From: an uncultured Sutterella sp. | Lineage (GTDB): Bacteria; Pseudomonadota; Gammaproteobacteria; Burkholderiales; Burkholderiaceae_F | Reading direction: 5' to 3' | DNA length: 26,462 nt | NCBI GenBank assembly: GCA_937906995.1 | Contig: CALESB010000071.1 | Span: forward strand, 1 to 26,462 | Part shown: in pieces, positions 1 to 8,079 of the stretch | How positions within the stretch are numbered: the first letter of the stretch is position 1 | Layout: each line of letters begins with the position of its first letter | Position numbers and translations under genes: made by a program | Notes under the pieces: model-generated | What the model was told of the DNA's origin: nothing | What the model saw: the letters and a program-made list of their open reading frames with translations, nothing else | The model's database searches: none

Positions 1-79
1 AAAGGATCCTTCCTTTAGATATAGTGGCTGTCCTGCCTTATAGGTTCCAATCCACGTCAATTATAAAAATGGCACTGGT

Positions 80-1417
80 ATGGTAGACGTTACCTTTAAT
101 GGGGCTGGCTCTTCGTTTACGGGTGCTGTCATTAACCAGGGGGTTGCAGAAACAGGGGGTACCTCTTTGGCCTTTACGGGTGGAAGCCAATGGACGGTCA
201 CTGGTGATAGTGACGTGACGGAAGTTAAGATGATCGACTCTACCATCGATACTAATGGTCACGCTGTTACTGCGAACAAACTTGACGGCAACGGTACGGT
301 CAAAATTGACATCGCTTCAGAAAAACTAGGTTCTTTAACAGTTAAGGATGAGACATCCAAAGCAAAAATTAAGGTTGATATGGTCCAGTCTGCCGACGCC
401 GTAACCCCAGAACTGGCAAAGAAGGCCATGGCATCAGTATCCGGTGCCGGCTTAACGGTTACGGGTTATGCCAAGGAAGGTTTGGTAAACGGTGAAACGA
501 TATTCGATAGCACGGGTGTTGTAAGTTCTGTGGCCCCTAATACCTTGATGCAATCCTCATTGGAATTGGCTTCTGCTGCCCCGTTAGCTTTAAACCGTAT
601 CATGCTGAACGACGTTCGTAAGCGCTTGGGTGACATCCGCACGACGGAAGGTACCCATGGTGTTTGGGCTCGTTACGACGGCGGTAAGCTCACGGGTGAA
701 GGTGGCTTAAAGAACGAATTCAATACGATCCAAGTCGGTATTGATACGGTTCCGTTAGCGGATTCCGCTCGTATGGGTGTGGCTTTCAGTTACACCGATA
801 GTGACGCCGAATACGCCCGTGGCGATGCTGATATGAAAGCCTATAGCATTGCCATGTACGGTACGAAGATGTTTGATAACGGAATGTTCTTTGACGTCAT
901 CGGTCGTATGGGAACGGCAGATACCGACATGATGGTCGACGGTAAGCACAAGGGTACGATGGATAATGTTGTTTTAGGTGTTTCCGGTGAAGTGGGTTGG
1001 CGTTTTGACGTTAACAATATGCTTTACGTTGAACCGCAAGCTGAAATGACCTACAGCTATGTCAACAGCGAAAATCTCAAGTTAGGTACCGCCTCCTATG
1101 AAGTTGACTCTGTGAATAGCTTAATGGGTCGCTTGGGCTTTGCTGCAGGTTTGAAGTGTCCCTCTGATAGGGGCAATGTTTACGTTCGTGCGTCTGCTGT
1201 TCATGAATTCTTAGGTGATTCTAAGATCAGTGGACAAAACGGATCTGCAACCAACGTGTATGAAATCGACGGAGAGGATACGTGGGTTGAATACGGTATT
1301 GGTGCCAATTTGAATCTCACAAAGAGCACATATGTTTGGGCTGATGTTGAACGTACGTCGGGTGGCGCTTTAGACGAAGACTGGCGTGCTACGGTTGGCG
1401 TACGCTACGCTTGGTAA
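80..1417 (+). CDS. Autotransporter C-terminal fragment (passenger end plus outer-membrane barrel), 5' truncated
   Basis: Residues 1-150 are Gly/Thr/Asn/Val-rich passenger-type beta sequence. Residues about 192-445 form a typical autotransporter beta barrel: it opens with HGVWARYDGG, strands alternate, and the protein ends in YAW, the aromatic end expected for outer-membrane insertion. No signal peptide is present, and full autotransporters are usually far longer. Passenger-like sequence continues upstream of the ATG in the same frame (YKNGTG), but a TAG at 41-43 closes the frame. The gene therefore looks like the 3' remnant of a larger autotransporter rather than a complete one, and the ATG at 80 has no convincing ribosome site. 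A strong hairpin terminator follows. The barrel assignment is firm. Whether anything is still expressed is doubtful. Confidence 0.8.
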   Translation: MVDVTFNGAGSSFTGAVINQGVAETGGTSLAFTGGSQWTVTGDSDVTEVKMIDSTIDTNGHAVTANKLDGNGTVKIDIASEKLGSLTVKDETSKAKIKVDMVQSADAVTPELAKKAMASVSGAGLTVTGYAKEGLVNGETIFDSTGVVSSVAPNTLMQSSLELASAAPLALNRIMLNDVRKRLGDIRTTEGTHGVWARYDGGKLTGEGGLKNEFNTIQVGIDTVPLADSARMGVAFSYTDSDAEYARGDADMKAYSIAMYGTKMFDNGMFFDVIGRMGTADTDMMVDGKHKGTMDNVVLGVSGEVGWRFDVNNMLYVEPQAEMTYSYVNSENLKLGTASYEVDSVNSLMGRLGFAAGLKCPSDRGNVYVRASAVHEFLGDSKISGQNGSATNVYEIDGEDTWVEYGIGANLNLTKSTYVWADVERTSGGALDEDWRATVGVRYAW

Positions 1418-1452
1418 GTTATTGATTTAATTTACCTATAAATTAAAAAACG

Positions 1453-1487
1453 AGGCCTTGTTGGATTCATTTCTGATAAGGCCTTTT
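1453..1487 (+). terminator. Intrinsic terminator of the autotransporter gene
   Basis: AGGCCTTGT (1453-1461) can pair with ATAAGGCCT (1476-1484), a 9-bp stem with one G-T pair, followed at once by TTT. It lies 36 bp after the autotransporter stop. Confidence 0.75.
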
Positions 1488-1554
1488 AGCATTTTTGATG
1501 TTTGCCTAAGTATACAAAAGACGCTAAACGAGAATAATAGAGATCGCATAATGC

Positions 1555-1601
1555 TTGACAGAGAAAATTAGTTCTATACAATGTAATACAGATGTATTAC
1601 A
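1555..1601 (+). promoter_or_regulatory. relBE promoter with palindromic operator
   Basis: A consensus -35 TTGACA (1555-1560) is followed after 16 bp by TACAAT (1577-1582). A perfect inverted repeat, TGTAATAC-AGAT-GTATTACA (1582-1601), starts at the last base of the -10 box, so a bound repressor would block transcription initiation. Known RelB/RelBE complexes autoregulate through such palindromes. Its use here is inferred from position. Confidence 0.75.
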
Positions 1602-1622
1602 AACATTAGATGGTGCCACAAA

Positions 1623-1868
1623 ATGAGTGCAGGAACAATTTCATTTCGTATTGATAACGACATTAAAAATATGGCTAAACCAATTCTTGAGGCTCATGGC
1701 ATGTCTGTTTCTGAACTTTGCCAAGCCACTTTAGAATATGTTGCAGCAACTGGCAAAATTCCAGTCAAAAAAGTCTTAATGAGCGAGGAAGATCAAGAAC
1801 TAATTAAAGTTGCTCGTGAGCGTCTTGCTGAACCCGGTGCTATAGCGGTTAATCTTGAGGACCTCTGA
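1623..1868 (+). CDS. relB: RelB/DinJ-family antitoxin
   Basis: This 81-residue protein has the ribbon-helix-helix layout of RelB/DinJ antitoxins: a short beta strand near the N-terminus (ISFRID), two helices with the usual VSELC turn, then an extended acidic C-terminal stretch that would wrap the toxin. By family knowledge it neutralises the RelE toxin and represses its own operon. Its TGA overlaps the toxin ATG by one base, so the two are translationally coupled. The upstream palindrome over the -10 box is the likely operator. Confidence 0.9.
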   Translation: MSAGTISFRIDNDIKNMAKPILEAHGMSVSELCQATLEYVAATGKIPVKKVLMSEEDQELIKVARERLAEPGAIAVNLEDL

Positions 1869-2152
1869 TGTCGTATTCGCTTGAATTTAAACCAAGTGCT
1901 TTTAAAGAATGGAATAAGCTCGACAATACGGTAAAAACTGCCTTTAAGAAAAAATTAGCTGAAGTTTTGCAACATCCAAAGATTGAAGCTAATCGTCTTA
2001 TTGGGCTTCCAAATTGCTACAAAATTAAACTGCGAACCTTGGGTTATCGCCTGGTTTACCAGGTCGACGATGGACGAATAGTTGTTCTTGTCCTAGCGGT
2101 AGGGAAAAGAGAGCGTTCAGAAGCTTACGAAAATGCAAAGTGCCGGCTATGA
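1868..2152 (+). CDS. relE: RelE-family mRNA interferase toxin
   Basis: This 94-residue protein is very close in length and sequence to E. coli RelE, which cleaves mRNA in the ribosomal A site. The functional residues known in E. coli RelE are all present at the same numbers: K52, K54, R61, R81 and Y87. Shared blocks include IEAN, CYKIKLR, GYRLVYQV and VGKRERSE. The toxin is therefore predicted to be active rather than decayed. It is translated from an ATG overlapping the stop of relB, the standard antitoxin-first order. A weak hairpin lies about 100 bp downstream. Confidence 0.95.
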   Translation: MSYSLEFKPSAFKEWNKLDNTVKTAFKKKLAEVLQHPKIEANRLIGLPNCYKIKLRTLGYRLVYQVDDGRIVVLVLAVGKRERSEAYENAKCRL

Positions 2153-2253
2153 ACACAATAAAAATTGACTACGTGGGCTCAAATAGAAGATAAGAATCGT
2201 ATTTTGATGCCGTCAACAGTCTGAACTCCAATTAGGTAGGCAAGATTAATATT

Positions 2254-2300
2254 TTATTCAACATTAGAGTTATTATGTTGCGTTGAATAATTGGGTTTTT
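2254..2300 (+). terminator. Possible terminator after relBE
   Basis: TTATTCAAC (2254-2262) and GTTGAATAA (2282-2290) form a perfect 9-bp AT-rich inverted repeat with a 19-nt loop. A T-rich run starts about 5 bases later. The stem is weak. Confidence 0.35.
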
Positions 2301-2414
2301 CGACACACTCTACGGAATTTTTACTCATAAAACTCATTTTTTTCTTAGCTGAATTGTCTTTACCGAAATTCAAGGACAATGAAGCCATAAGGCACCCATT
2401 GCCCTTTACCCTTA

Positions 2415-4337
2415 CTAACTCTCTTTTTTCTCTACATCCAAAATGTTATGTGCATTTTCTAAAAGCTCTACAACTTCTTTGTAATGCTGGACAATTTCGT
2501 CCCCTGTCCACCCTTTTTCCGTAGTTATTTTATAGATGACTTGTCGATTCATCCCCATGGTAGAAGACTTAAAACGATCCACCTTCTCTTTAGGAGATCG
2601 GTCACTTAAACGAGAATTCGTGCTTCTGCTAATCAAATAAAGATTACCTAACAAATCTAATTGTTCATCACCTACATTTAGTTCCTTCACGTCTTTTGAA
2701 TATTCTTTTGCGAGGTGATGTTCTACAGAATTCCAATATTTAAAGTCAAAATCTTTTAAGTCCTGAATTTTCTTCTTTAATTCATCGGATAAATCTGGGA
2801 TATCGGTACCTCTCTCATGCGTAACCCAATATAAATAATCAATAAAATGTAATAGGAAATGCGGAGTATTTGTCCCTTGGGAATAACGACCTTTAAAGGA
2901 AATCTTCAATTTTTTAACTAGTTTGACATAGTAGTCATAGAGGTAAGCATCTATATATTTAAGGTATTGATCACCAATATCCTCTAAAAATAGCTTATCC
3001 TCCTTGTCCTTATAGAATTCAAAGAAGTATTTGATTAATTCAAATAACCAATTTTTATATTCCCTACTGCTAAAACTCACTTGTAATAGTGACTGAGCTC
3101 GAATTATTCTCTGCTGATGCTTACTTGAGAATGTATTTTTAAAATACTTGGAGTTGCCGGAATAAAAAGGCATTTCTAAAGCCCATTTAAATCCATCCTC
3201 CTTATTATCATCTGGAATGGTAAATATCACGAATCTGTCAAAACACACTCTGGCAAAAAACAGTTTACGAATAAAATCCTTTACCTCGGCCTCTGTCACG
3301 CTCTCAGGAATTGATTCCAATAAAAATTTAGAATCCAATGAAAATTCATCTTTTTGAGCTTTTAATACATGCATCAAAAAATTAGGAAAATCAATAATTG
3401 CATTTTTTGATTCGGTGTCACGAAACTCAGAGCTATCGTTACCGGTTTCCGTGCCATTGTTTCCTTTGCCATTGTTTCCTTTGCCTTTGATGCCATTATT
3501 TCTTGTATTGACGAGTTCACTTAACTTTGTAATATCGTAATTCTCGGATGCAGCATTGTCAGACTCTTTATTCGAGCCTAATTCATAAAATTTAAACGAT
3601 GTATAGTTATCGCCAAAATAAGATTTTTTATCATTTGGTGAAGTAAAGTTTTTTTGAATAGGCCTATCCATCTGGGAGCACGCAGTCCAGATCTTTTCAA
3701 ACTCATTTCGTTGACTAATATCCTCAATCTTCTCCATTAACTTGGCTTTTAAGATCTCATGCTTCTGCAACTGCTGACCTCTATTGTTCATTATTTCAAA
3801 ATAAGCGGCAACATCCGTATCCTCAGGGATATCAACAACAACGAGTTTGACCTTGTCATTAAAATATGATGCAAATCCTTCATCTTCAGTAATCAAAGTA
3901 GATTGTTGTTCTGCATCTAGTCGTGCAGTTTGAATAAATTCTGTTGCATTTACCAATGGCAGAACCGATGATGGAACGCTATTTAACTTATCATAAGCTT
4001 CTTTCATCGATAGATACTTTGATACTTCAGGGCGTGAATCATAGAAAAGTCGATTTTTGTATGGATCAGTAGGATCACTCAAAACTCTTTTAATGAGACT
4101 TAAAACAGTTAAACGTTGCTGACCGTCAATGACTTCCAGTTTATTATCGAGACGTCTTTTTACTGTCAATGTACCCAAGAAATAATCATCTCCCGACCTC
4201 TTAGCGTCATAGATATCATGAAGCAACTGAACGATTTGTGTCTTTCCCCATGTAAAACTACGTTGATATAAAGGGATTACATATTCGTTTTTTTCTGAGA
4301 ATATTTCTTTAATACTTTGTGTGCAATTGAGCTCCAT
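2415..4337 (-). CDS. DUF262 / DUF1524 (HNH-like) protein, GmrSD-type
   Basis: This 640-residue protein has an N-terminal DUF262 domain with IPLYQRSFTW (21-30) and the family signature DGQQR (71-75). DUF262 is a ParB-like, NTP-hydrolysing domain in GmrS and related type IV restriction proteins. Near the C-terminus, VEHH (538-541) and LLGNLYLISRSTN (562-574) match the pattern of DUF1524, the His/Asn-based nuclease end of GmrD. One His of the usual motif context is altered, so activity is uncertain. A GKGNN linker near the middle is encoded by a 15-bp tandem repeat. The frame opens at GTG 4346, but AAGGTG sits 6 nt before ATG 4337, so that start was chosen. The gene begins 12 nt after the upstream DUF262 gene, implying one operon. 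Confidence 0.85.
   Translation of the reverse strand: MELNCTQSIKEIFSEKNEYVIPLYQRSFTWGKTQIVQLLHDIYDAKRSGDDYFLGTLTVKRRLDNKLEVIDGQQRLTVLSLIKRVLSDPTDPYKNRLFYDSRPEVSKYLSMKEAYDKLNSVPSSVLPLVNATEFIQTARLDAEQQSTLITEDEGFASYFNDKVKLVVVDIPEDTDVAAYFEIMNNRGQQLQKHEILKAKLMEKIEDISQRNEFEKIWTACSQMDRPIQKNFTSPNDKKSYFGDNYTSFKFYELGSNKESDNAASENYDITKLSELVNTRNNGIKGKGNNGKGNNGTETGNDSSEFRDTESKNAIIDFPNFLMHVLKAQKDEFSLDSKFLLESIPESVTEAEVKDFIRKLFFARVCFDRFVIFTIPDDNKEDGFKWALEMPFYSGNSKYFKNTFSSKHQQRIIRAQSLLQVSFSSREYKNWLFELIKYFFEFYKDKEDKLFLEDIGDQYLKYIDAYLYDYYVKLVKKLKISFKGRYSQGTNTPHFLLHFIDYLYWVTHERGTDIPDLSDELKKKIQDLKDFDFKYWNSVEHHLAKEYSKDVKELNVGDEQLDLLGNLYLISRSTNSRLSDRSPKEKVDRFKSSTMGMNRQVIYKITTEKGWTGDEIVQHYKEVVELLENAHNILDVEKKES
3452..3481. 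repeat. 15-bp tandem repeat in the DUF262/DUF1524 linker
   Basis: TGCCATTGTTTCCTT occurs twice head to tail, with a partial third copy starting at 3482. It encodes the GKGNN linker on the minus strand. Because the unit is 15 bp, gain or loss of a copy would keep the frame. Confidence 0.8.
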
Positions 4338-4349
4338 ATCATCCACCTT

Positions 4350-5855
4350 CTATGACTTAATGAAAGTGCTAATGAATTTGATTCCTGGTAAAGTTTCCGG
4401 TTGATTACTATTCTTATCGGCATTTTTTCCCAATTCATTATCCTTTTTCGCCTTTTTCTCCAATTCCTCATCCATTTCTATCTTTCTATCCATTAATAAT
4501 TTTTGAAAATGTCTAAGGTCTGACAGAGACTTCGCATTTTCAATTTTTTCAAAAATACCCAAATCCTTACCTAAGTGAGAAACAGTTGTATATCTCACAG
4601 AGGGTTTTGTTACTCTAGTTACATAAATAATTTTATAAAGAATTACATAATATTTTATTAACCCCTCCTCTCCAAACTTATCAAAAATTGCTAGGAGTGC
4701 AGACTTATACAATTCTCTTAAGTACCCGTCCCCTGTTCTTCTTGCTGCCCCAGTCGCCTGGAAAACAAAAGGCTTCGATCGTGTATCATTTTCAAAATCA
4801 TTAGTACTTGAATAACATAGACAGTATTGATAATAAAATTTTTTAAAACTAATTAATTCATCAGATTCAAATGGAGTCGGAGCCAAATCCACAAAAAGCT
4901 TCCTATAGAGTCCTACATATGTCTCGACGTAGTCAAAGAAAGGCTTACCATCAATGATGGTTTGGTTTATAGTGCAATAAGATGAAATTTCATGCTCTGA
5001 AGTTTGGTTTCTAATTTTTGGATCTTGCTCAACTTCCTTTTGATATTTATTCAAATTCCTCCAGAAGAAAAAGTGCCTATTTTGATAGGGGTATCGAGCT
5101 GGTGTATCTTTCACTGAAAAGCCCTTAAATTTATCAATTTCTTTTTTGGAAAACTCTCCTGCACTCTGACCTTTCATCCATAATCTAGATCTGTATAACT
5201 GCTCGTCCATAACCTGTTTGATCAAATCAACATACCCATCATACACACGATCTCTAGTGGCTCTTTCCCATCGCACATCGCAATGAATCTTCTCATTTTG
5301 GCTGTCATCCTCCATGGCACGGAGATGATAAGCTTTAAGCAAATTGTATGCTTCAAGTTCCTTTCCTCTTCCATTCTGAGATTCAAACATTTGAAATGCT
5401 TCAGATAATTTTTCAACAGTGATAACTACGAACTTGCACTTATTTTTTAAAAAATCAGCAAATACTTTTTTATCAGCATTTTCAGCCATCCATGTATCAA
5501 TCGTTATAGCATTGTCCCGAATATGTTTCTGAGATTCTGTATGAGTATATGTGAGATCTATAACTTCATTCGTGTCTGTAATAACAATTCGTTCTTCTAA
5601 CAGCGTTAAAATAATCAATAGCGTTGTGATTCTCTGTTGTCCATCGACGATATCTAGCTCTTTATTGTTGTTATGAAGAATAACGCTTCCTATGCGATAT
5701 TCCTTCTTATCTGCACAGCAATTTTCCCAAATATCATCTAAAAGCTGCAAAACTTGTTTCTCATCCCAAACATACGGTCTTTGATAATTAGGAATGTTTA
5801 GATTTTTTGCAAGCAGCTCTTTAACAGCTAAAAGTTCTACACTAACCTTACCCAT
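4350..5855 (-). CDS. DUF262 protein without a recognisable nuclease end
   Basis: This 501-residue protein has DUF262 motifs IPNYQRPYVW (21-30) and DGQQR (71-75), at exactly the same spacing as in the gene downstream. Motif YRIGSVIL also fits the family. Its C-terminal half does not show the VEH...LGN pattern of DUF1524. Instead it ends in a Lys/Glu-rich tail (about 455-485) and a hydrophobic end. By analogy with GmrS/GmrD, it may be the specificity or NTPase partner of the DUF262/DUF1524 protein encoded immediately downstream. That pairing is inferred from the 12-nt spacing and shared domain. The start is the ATG at 5855. The ribosome site is weak (AAGAGA). Confidence 0.8.
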   Translation of the reverse strand: MGKVSVELLAVKELLAKNLNIPNYQRPYVWDEKQVLQLLDDIWENCCADKKEYRIGSVILHNNNKELDIVDGQQRITTLLIILTLLEERIVITDTNEVIDLTYTHTESQKHIRDNAITIDTWMAENADKKVFADFLKNKCKFVVITVEKLSEAFQMFESQNGRGKELEAYNLLKAYHLRAMEDDSQNEKIHCDVRWERATRDRVYDGYVDLIKQVMDEQLYRSRLWMKGQSAGEFSKKEIDKFKGFSVKDTPARYPYQNRHFFFWRNLNKYQKEVEQDPKIRNQTSEHEISSYCTINQTIIDGKPFFDYVETYVGLYRKLFVDLAPTPFESDELISFKKFYYQYCLCYSSTNDFENDTRSKPFVFQATGAARRTGDGYLRELYKSALLAIFDKFGEEGLIKYYVILYKIIYVTRVTKPSVRYTTVSHLGKDLGIFEKIENAKSLSDLRHFQKLLMDRKIEMDEELEKKAKKDNELGKNADKNSNQPETLPGIKFISTFIKS

Positions 5856-6173
5856 GTTTGATTCTCTTATTCGAAAAAATGATGAGAGTTAAATGGTATC
5901 ACACGCTTATCTCGTTGTTTTGATAATGCTGACAGAATGCTTCATAAAATGAAGCTAAAACAAAATTCCGCTTTGTACAATCTCTAAATAAATGATCAAT
6001 AATCATCAGATAGATGATCACTTTAAATTACTGGTTAAAAAACAACGACCTATTTTACAGTAGGCTTGGTTAGTCATATGATTCGAGAGTCCGGTGCAAA
6101 CTCATCACCGTATTCATCATGAATGGTAATAGCTCAGAATTTAGACTGACTTTATAAAGGCATTAGCCTTCAG

Positions 6174-6222
6174 AAAGGTCATCGAGAGCTGCGAAAAGTT
6201 ACGCGCGAGTGATGACCTTTTT
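6174..6222 (+). terminator. Strong hairpin followed by T-run, possible terminator of an unseen transcript
   Basis: AAAGGTCATC (6174-6183) pairs perfectly with GATGACCTTT (6211-6220), and TT follows. The 27-nt loop holds a smaller GCG/CGC stem. It has the shape of a plus-strand terminator, but no plus-strand gene precedes it, so it may end a small RNA or be a remnant. Confidence 0.4.
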
Positions 6223-6290
6223 GCTTTAGATAACAGCGATGTTCTTGAATTCAGCACCAATTAACCCCCATATCTAGAATTCCTCAAGAG

Positions 6291-6313
6291 ATATCCACAG
6301 ATTTTGTGGATAA
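6291..6313. promoter_or_regulatory. Inverted pair of DnaA-box-like sites
   Basis: TGTGGATAA (6305-6313) is the exact reverse complement of the DnaA consensus TTATCCACA. The opposing site ATATCCACA (6291-6299) differs from it at one base. Together they form TATCCACA-GATTT-TGTGGATA. Function is inferred only. Confidence 0.5.
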
Positions 6314-6353
6314 TTGACGTTCTCTCCGCCGTTTACGAGGGAGAGAACGTCAA
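6314..6353. repeat. Perfect 14-bp inverted repeat
   Basis: TTGACGTTCTCTCC (6314-6327) and GGAGAGAACGTCAA (6340-6353) are perfect complements with a 12-nt loop. No T-tract follows on either strand, so it does not look like a simple terminator. It abuts the DnaA-box pair directly. Confidence 0.85.
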
Positions 6354-6379
6354 CAAGGATTTCAAGGCCTAAACAGATA

Positions 6380-7456
6380 TTAATTTTGCCTTTCATTAAT
6401 CCATTTTTTGAAAATGGGATCCTCGATTTCAAACGAGTCAGTTTTAATCACATAACCCGATTTCATTAAGCGACTAACGGCCGAATAGGTAGTACTGGTA
6501 GCGAATTGGTTGTTGTCACTAAGTTTGGCACTAGCAGCCAATTCTTTCAGTATCCGTCGATTGGTCCTTGGAAAAGTTACCCATAAACGCTCATAATCAA
6601 GGTCGTGTATAGCCACTAAATGTTCCATGGCTGCTTGCGCAGGATTAGAAGAATCTTTGAGCTTATCATAAGTCAGCATATCCCAAACGCAGGCCGCTAG
6701 TTGTTGCGTGTAATAGGGATGGCAAGCCGTAATAGCGAGGATGTCATTGGCTAGGCTCTCTGGCTTTACCTTATTTATAGCTTGAAAGCCATTAACCAAA
6801 TAAGCCAAAAAGTCCTCATAAGGAATCTTTTTAAGGTACATGAGTTGGCCAAAATGATAGAAAGGTGATTTAACCTTTTCGAAAATTTCAGTCATCATGC
6901 TTTCTTGACTGCCTAGGAACACGAAGTTCACATTTCGTTGCTCTTGCATAATCGCGCGGAGTTTCTTGTCAATTCCCTTATCAAGTTGCATGATTTCTTG
7001 AAATTCGTCAAAGACAACGATCAACCGTCTTTTCTCATCTCCTATCGACTCGATAAGTCCTAAAGCGTCTTCTAGCAGAGTCGATGCATTAGCAGAGGCC
7101 GAAAAAGAGACATCAACACCATTCGTCATAGGATTGACCGAAATAATCGGTACGATTCTAAAGTTTTTCAAAAAGTGCTTTATTCGTTCCAATGGAAAAG
7201 ATTTAAGTGTCTCTCTGACAATTAAACGAGCTAAATCAGCAACACTGTCAGCTTGCTGGACATTAATGAAAATGGAAGGTCGCTCAACGTTGGAAAGAAC
7301 CTTTTTTATGAGACTGCTTTTGCCAAATCGTCTTGGACTAATCAAGATGAGATGATTGGGGGAATTTATAATTTCGCAGATTAACTTAAATTCTTCACGT
7401 CTGTCTGTGAAGTAGGGTTCTTGGACTATTGTTCCAAATTTAAAAGGATTTTCCAT
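6380..7456 (-). CDS. AAA+ ATPase of the archaeal-type ATPase family
   Basis: The 358-residue product shows Walker A SPRRFGKSS (40-48), Walker B RRLIVVFDEF (D150, E151) and a sensor-like FLGSQES. A C-terminal winged-helix-like region follows (TTYSAVSRLMKSGYVI), as in the ATPase_2 group. Members are common as single accessory genes in gut bacteria and their roles are poorly known. The open frame continues to 7576, but the family normally begins MENPFKFG, which is the ATG at 7456. The extra 40 codons are AT-rich, hydrophobic and overlap a perfect palindrome, so they are read as leader DNA. No partner gene is obvious. Confidence 0.8.
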   Translation of the reverse strand: MENPFKFGTIVQEPYFTDRREEFKLICEIINSPNHLILISPRRFGKSSLIKKVLSNVERPSIFINVQQADSVADLARLIVRETLKSFPLERIKHFLKNFRIVPIISVNPMTNGVDVSFSASANASTLLEDALGLIESIGDEKRRLIVVFDEFQEIMQLDKGIDKKLRAIMQEQRNVNFVFLGSQESMMTEIFEKVKSPFYHFGQLMYLKKIPYEDFLAYLVNGFQAINKVKPESLANDILAITACHPYYTQQLAACVWDMLTYDKLKDSSNPAQAAMEHLVAIHDLDYERLWVTFPRTNRRILKELAASAKLSDNNQFATSTTYSAVSRLMKSGYVIKTDSFEIEDPIFKKWINERQN

Positions 7457-7465
7457 ATCGGCAAA

Positions 7466-7512
7466 TCTCGTAACGATTAATATCGTAATGTATATTACGA
7501 TATTTCTCGTAA
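7466..7512 (-). promoter_or_regulatory. Palindromic operator-like cluster upstream of the AAA+ gene
   Basis: AATATCGTAAT (7479-7489) and ATTACGATATT (7494-7504) are a perfect 11-bp inverted repeat around GTAT. TCTCGTAA stands on each side (7466-7473 and 7505-7512), giving four CGTAA cores in 47 bp. The cluster ends 10 bp before the chosen start of the AAA+ gene, a natural place for a repressor. Confidence 0.65.
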
Positions 7513-7588
7513 TAAGTAAATTAGCAATGGGACAAATATAAGCTCGCCTAACCTTGTTTTGTTTTTTGTCCATCACCTTCGGCGCGAA

Positions 7589-7798
7589 TTACTTCAAAGC
7601 GGAACACATTGCGCCAAGTATCACTTCAGCCATATAGCATTCATTTTGCGCTGTCTCAATCATCTTGACAGATTCCGTACGATAGGTATACGTCTTACTG
7701 CTATTACGAAATTTAATGCGTACATAATGCCCATTGACGTAGAGCACCTCTATTTTGTCGGTTTTGTCTTGGCCTTTAATAATAATGCGTCGGGACAT
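7589..7798 (-). CDS. Small 69-residue protein, probable remnant fused to a DUF2357-gene 3' end
   Basis: The N-terminal part (VLYVNGHYVRIKFRNSSKTY) reads like a small beta domain of the kind found at the start of helicase-type defence proteins; I cannot name it. The last 18 residues match the last 18 residues of the nuclease gene at 12220 at 13 positions (both contain AMCSAL), and 50 of 57 DNA bases are identical. The gene is therefore probably what is left after deletion of a larger gene, or a duplication of the nuclease 3' end. Start ATG 7798. The neighbour downstream (the AAA+ gene) begins 132 bp later. Confidence 0.5.
   Translation of the reverse strand: MSRRIIIKGQDKTDKIEVLYVNGHYVRIKFRNSSKTYTYRTESVKMIETAQNECYMAEVILGAMCSALK
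7591..7647 (-). repeat. 57-bp repeat, copy 1 (nuclease-gene 3' end)
   Basis: It aligns without gaps to 12222-12278, with 50 of 57 bases identical, in the same orientation and the same reading frame. Both copies end at a stop codon. Confidence 0.85.
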
Positions 7799-7958
7799 TT
7801 CTCAAATTTCAAACAACTCAACAGATAACTGCATCTTTGTAAACCATCGCCAAGAAACGATGCCTGATACGAAAGCCACTATGCATATTACGCGTCAGTA
7901 GCGTCATTTAAAAATTCTTGAGGCTTTCTTTTTATGAGGGGTTTTCCATTAAGGGTAA

Positions 7959-7976
7959 GATTACCCCGAGGTAATC
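7959..7976 (+). promoter_or_regulatory. Hairpin in the dipeptidase leader region
   Basis: GATTACC-CCGA-GGTAATC is a perfect 7-bp inverted repeat. It sits inside a wider AGGGG (7937-7941) / CCCCT pairing, about 100 bp before the dipeptidase start. It may be an operator or leader structure. No regulator is identified. Confidence 0.4.
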
Positions 7977-8079
7977 CCCTATTCGTCATGCCATAACCCC
8001 ACTTCCGTCCTAAAATAATAAATGACTTAGATTCATTGTCTAAGCCTTCTGATTCACATTTTCTGGAGGAGTTTGCCCT

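Larger units (their letters stand above)
5856..6379. other. Gene-free 524-bp region rich in inverted repeats
   Basis: No convincing coding frame is seen. It contains GCTTCAT-AAA-ATGAAGC (5939-5955), two TGATCA copies near 5990-6020, CGGTG/CACCG around 6092-6110, a 10-bp hairpin (6174-6220), a DnaA-box palindrome (6291-6313) and a 14-bp hairpin (6314-6353). The left part must hold the promoter of the DUF262 operon. The right part is downstream of the AAA+ gene. Confidence 0.6.

Noticed and set aside
2291..2524. 77-codon plus-strand frame downstream of relBE
   Set aside because: It overlaps the 3' end of the DUF262/DUF1524 gene, has no ribosome site, and is a Leu/Phe-rich sequence typical of AT-rich noncoding DNA.
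6080..6115. tRNA-like sequence around GAGAGTCCGGTGCAAACTC
   Set aside because: Only a short CGGTG/CACCG hairpin forms; no cloverleaf or acceptor stem can be drawn.
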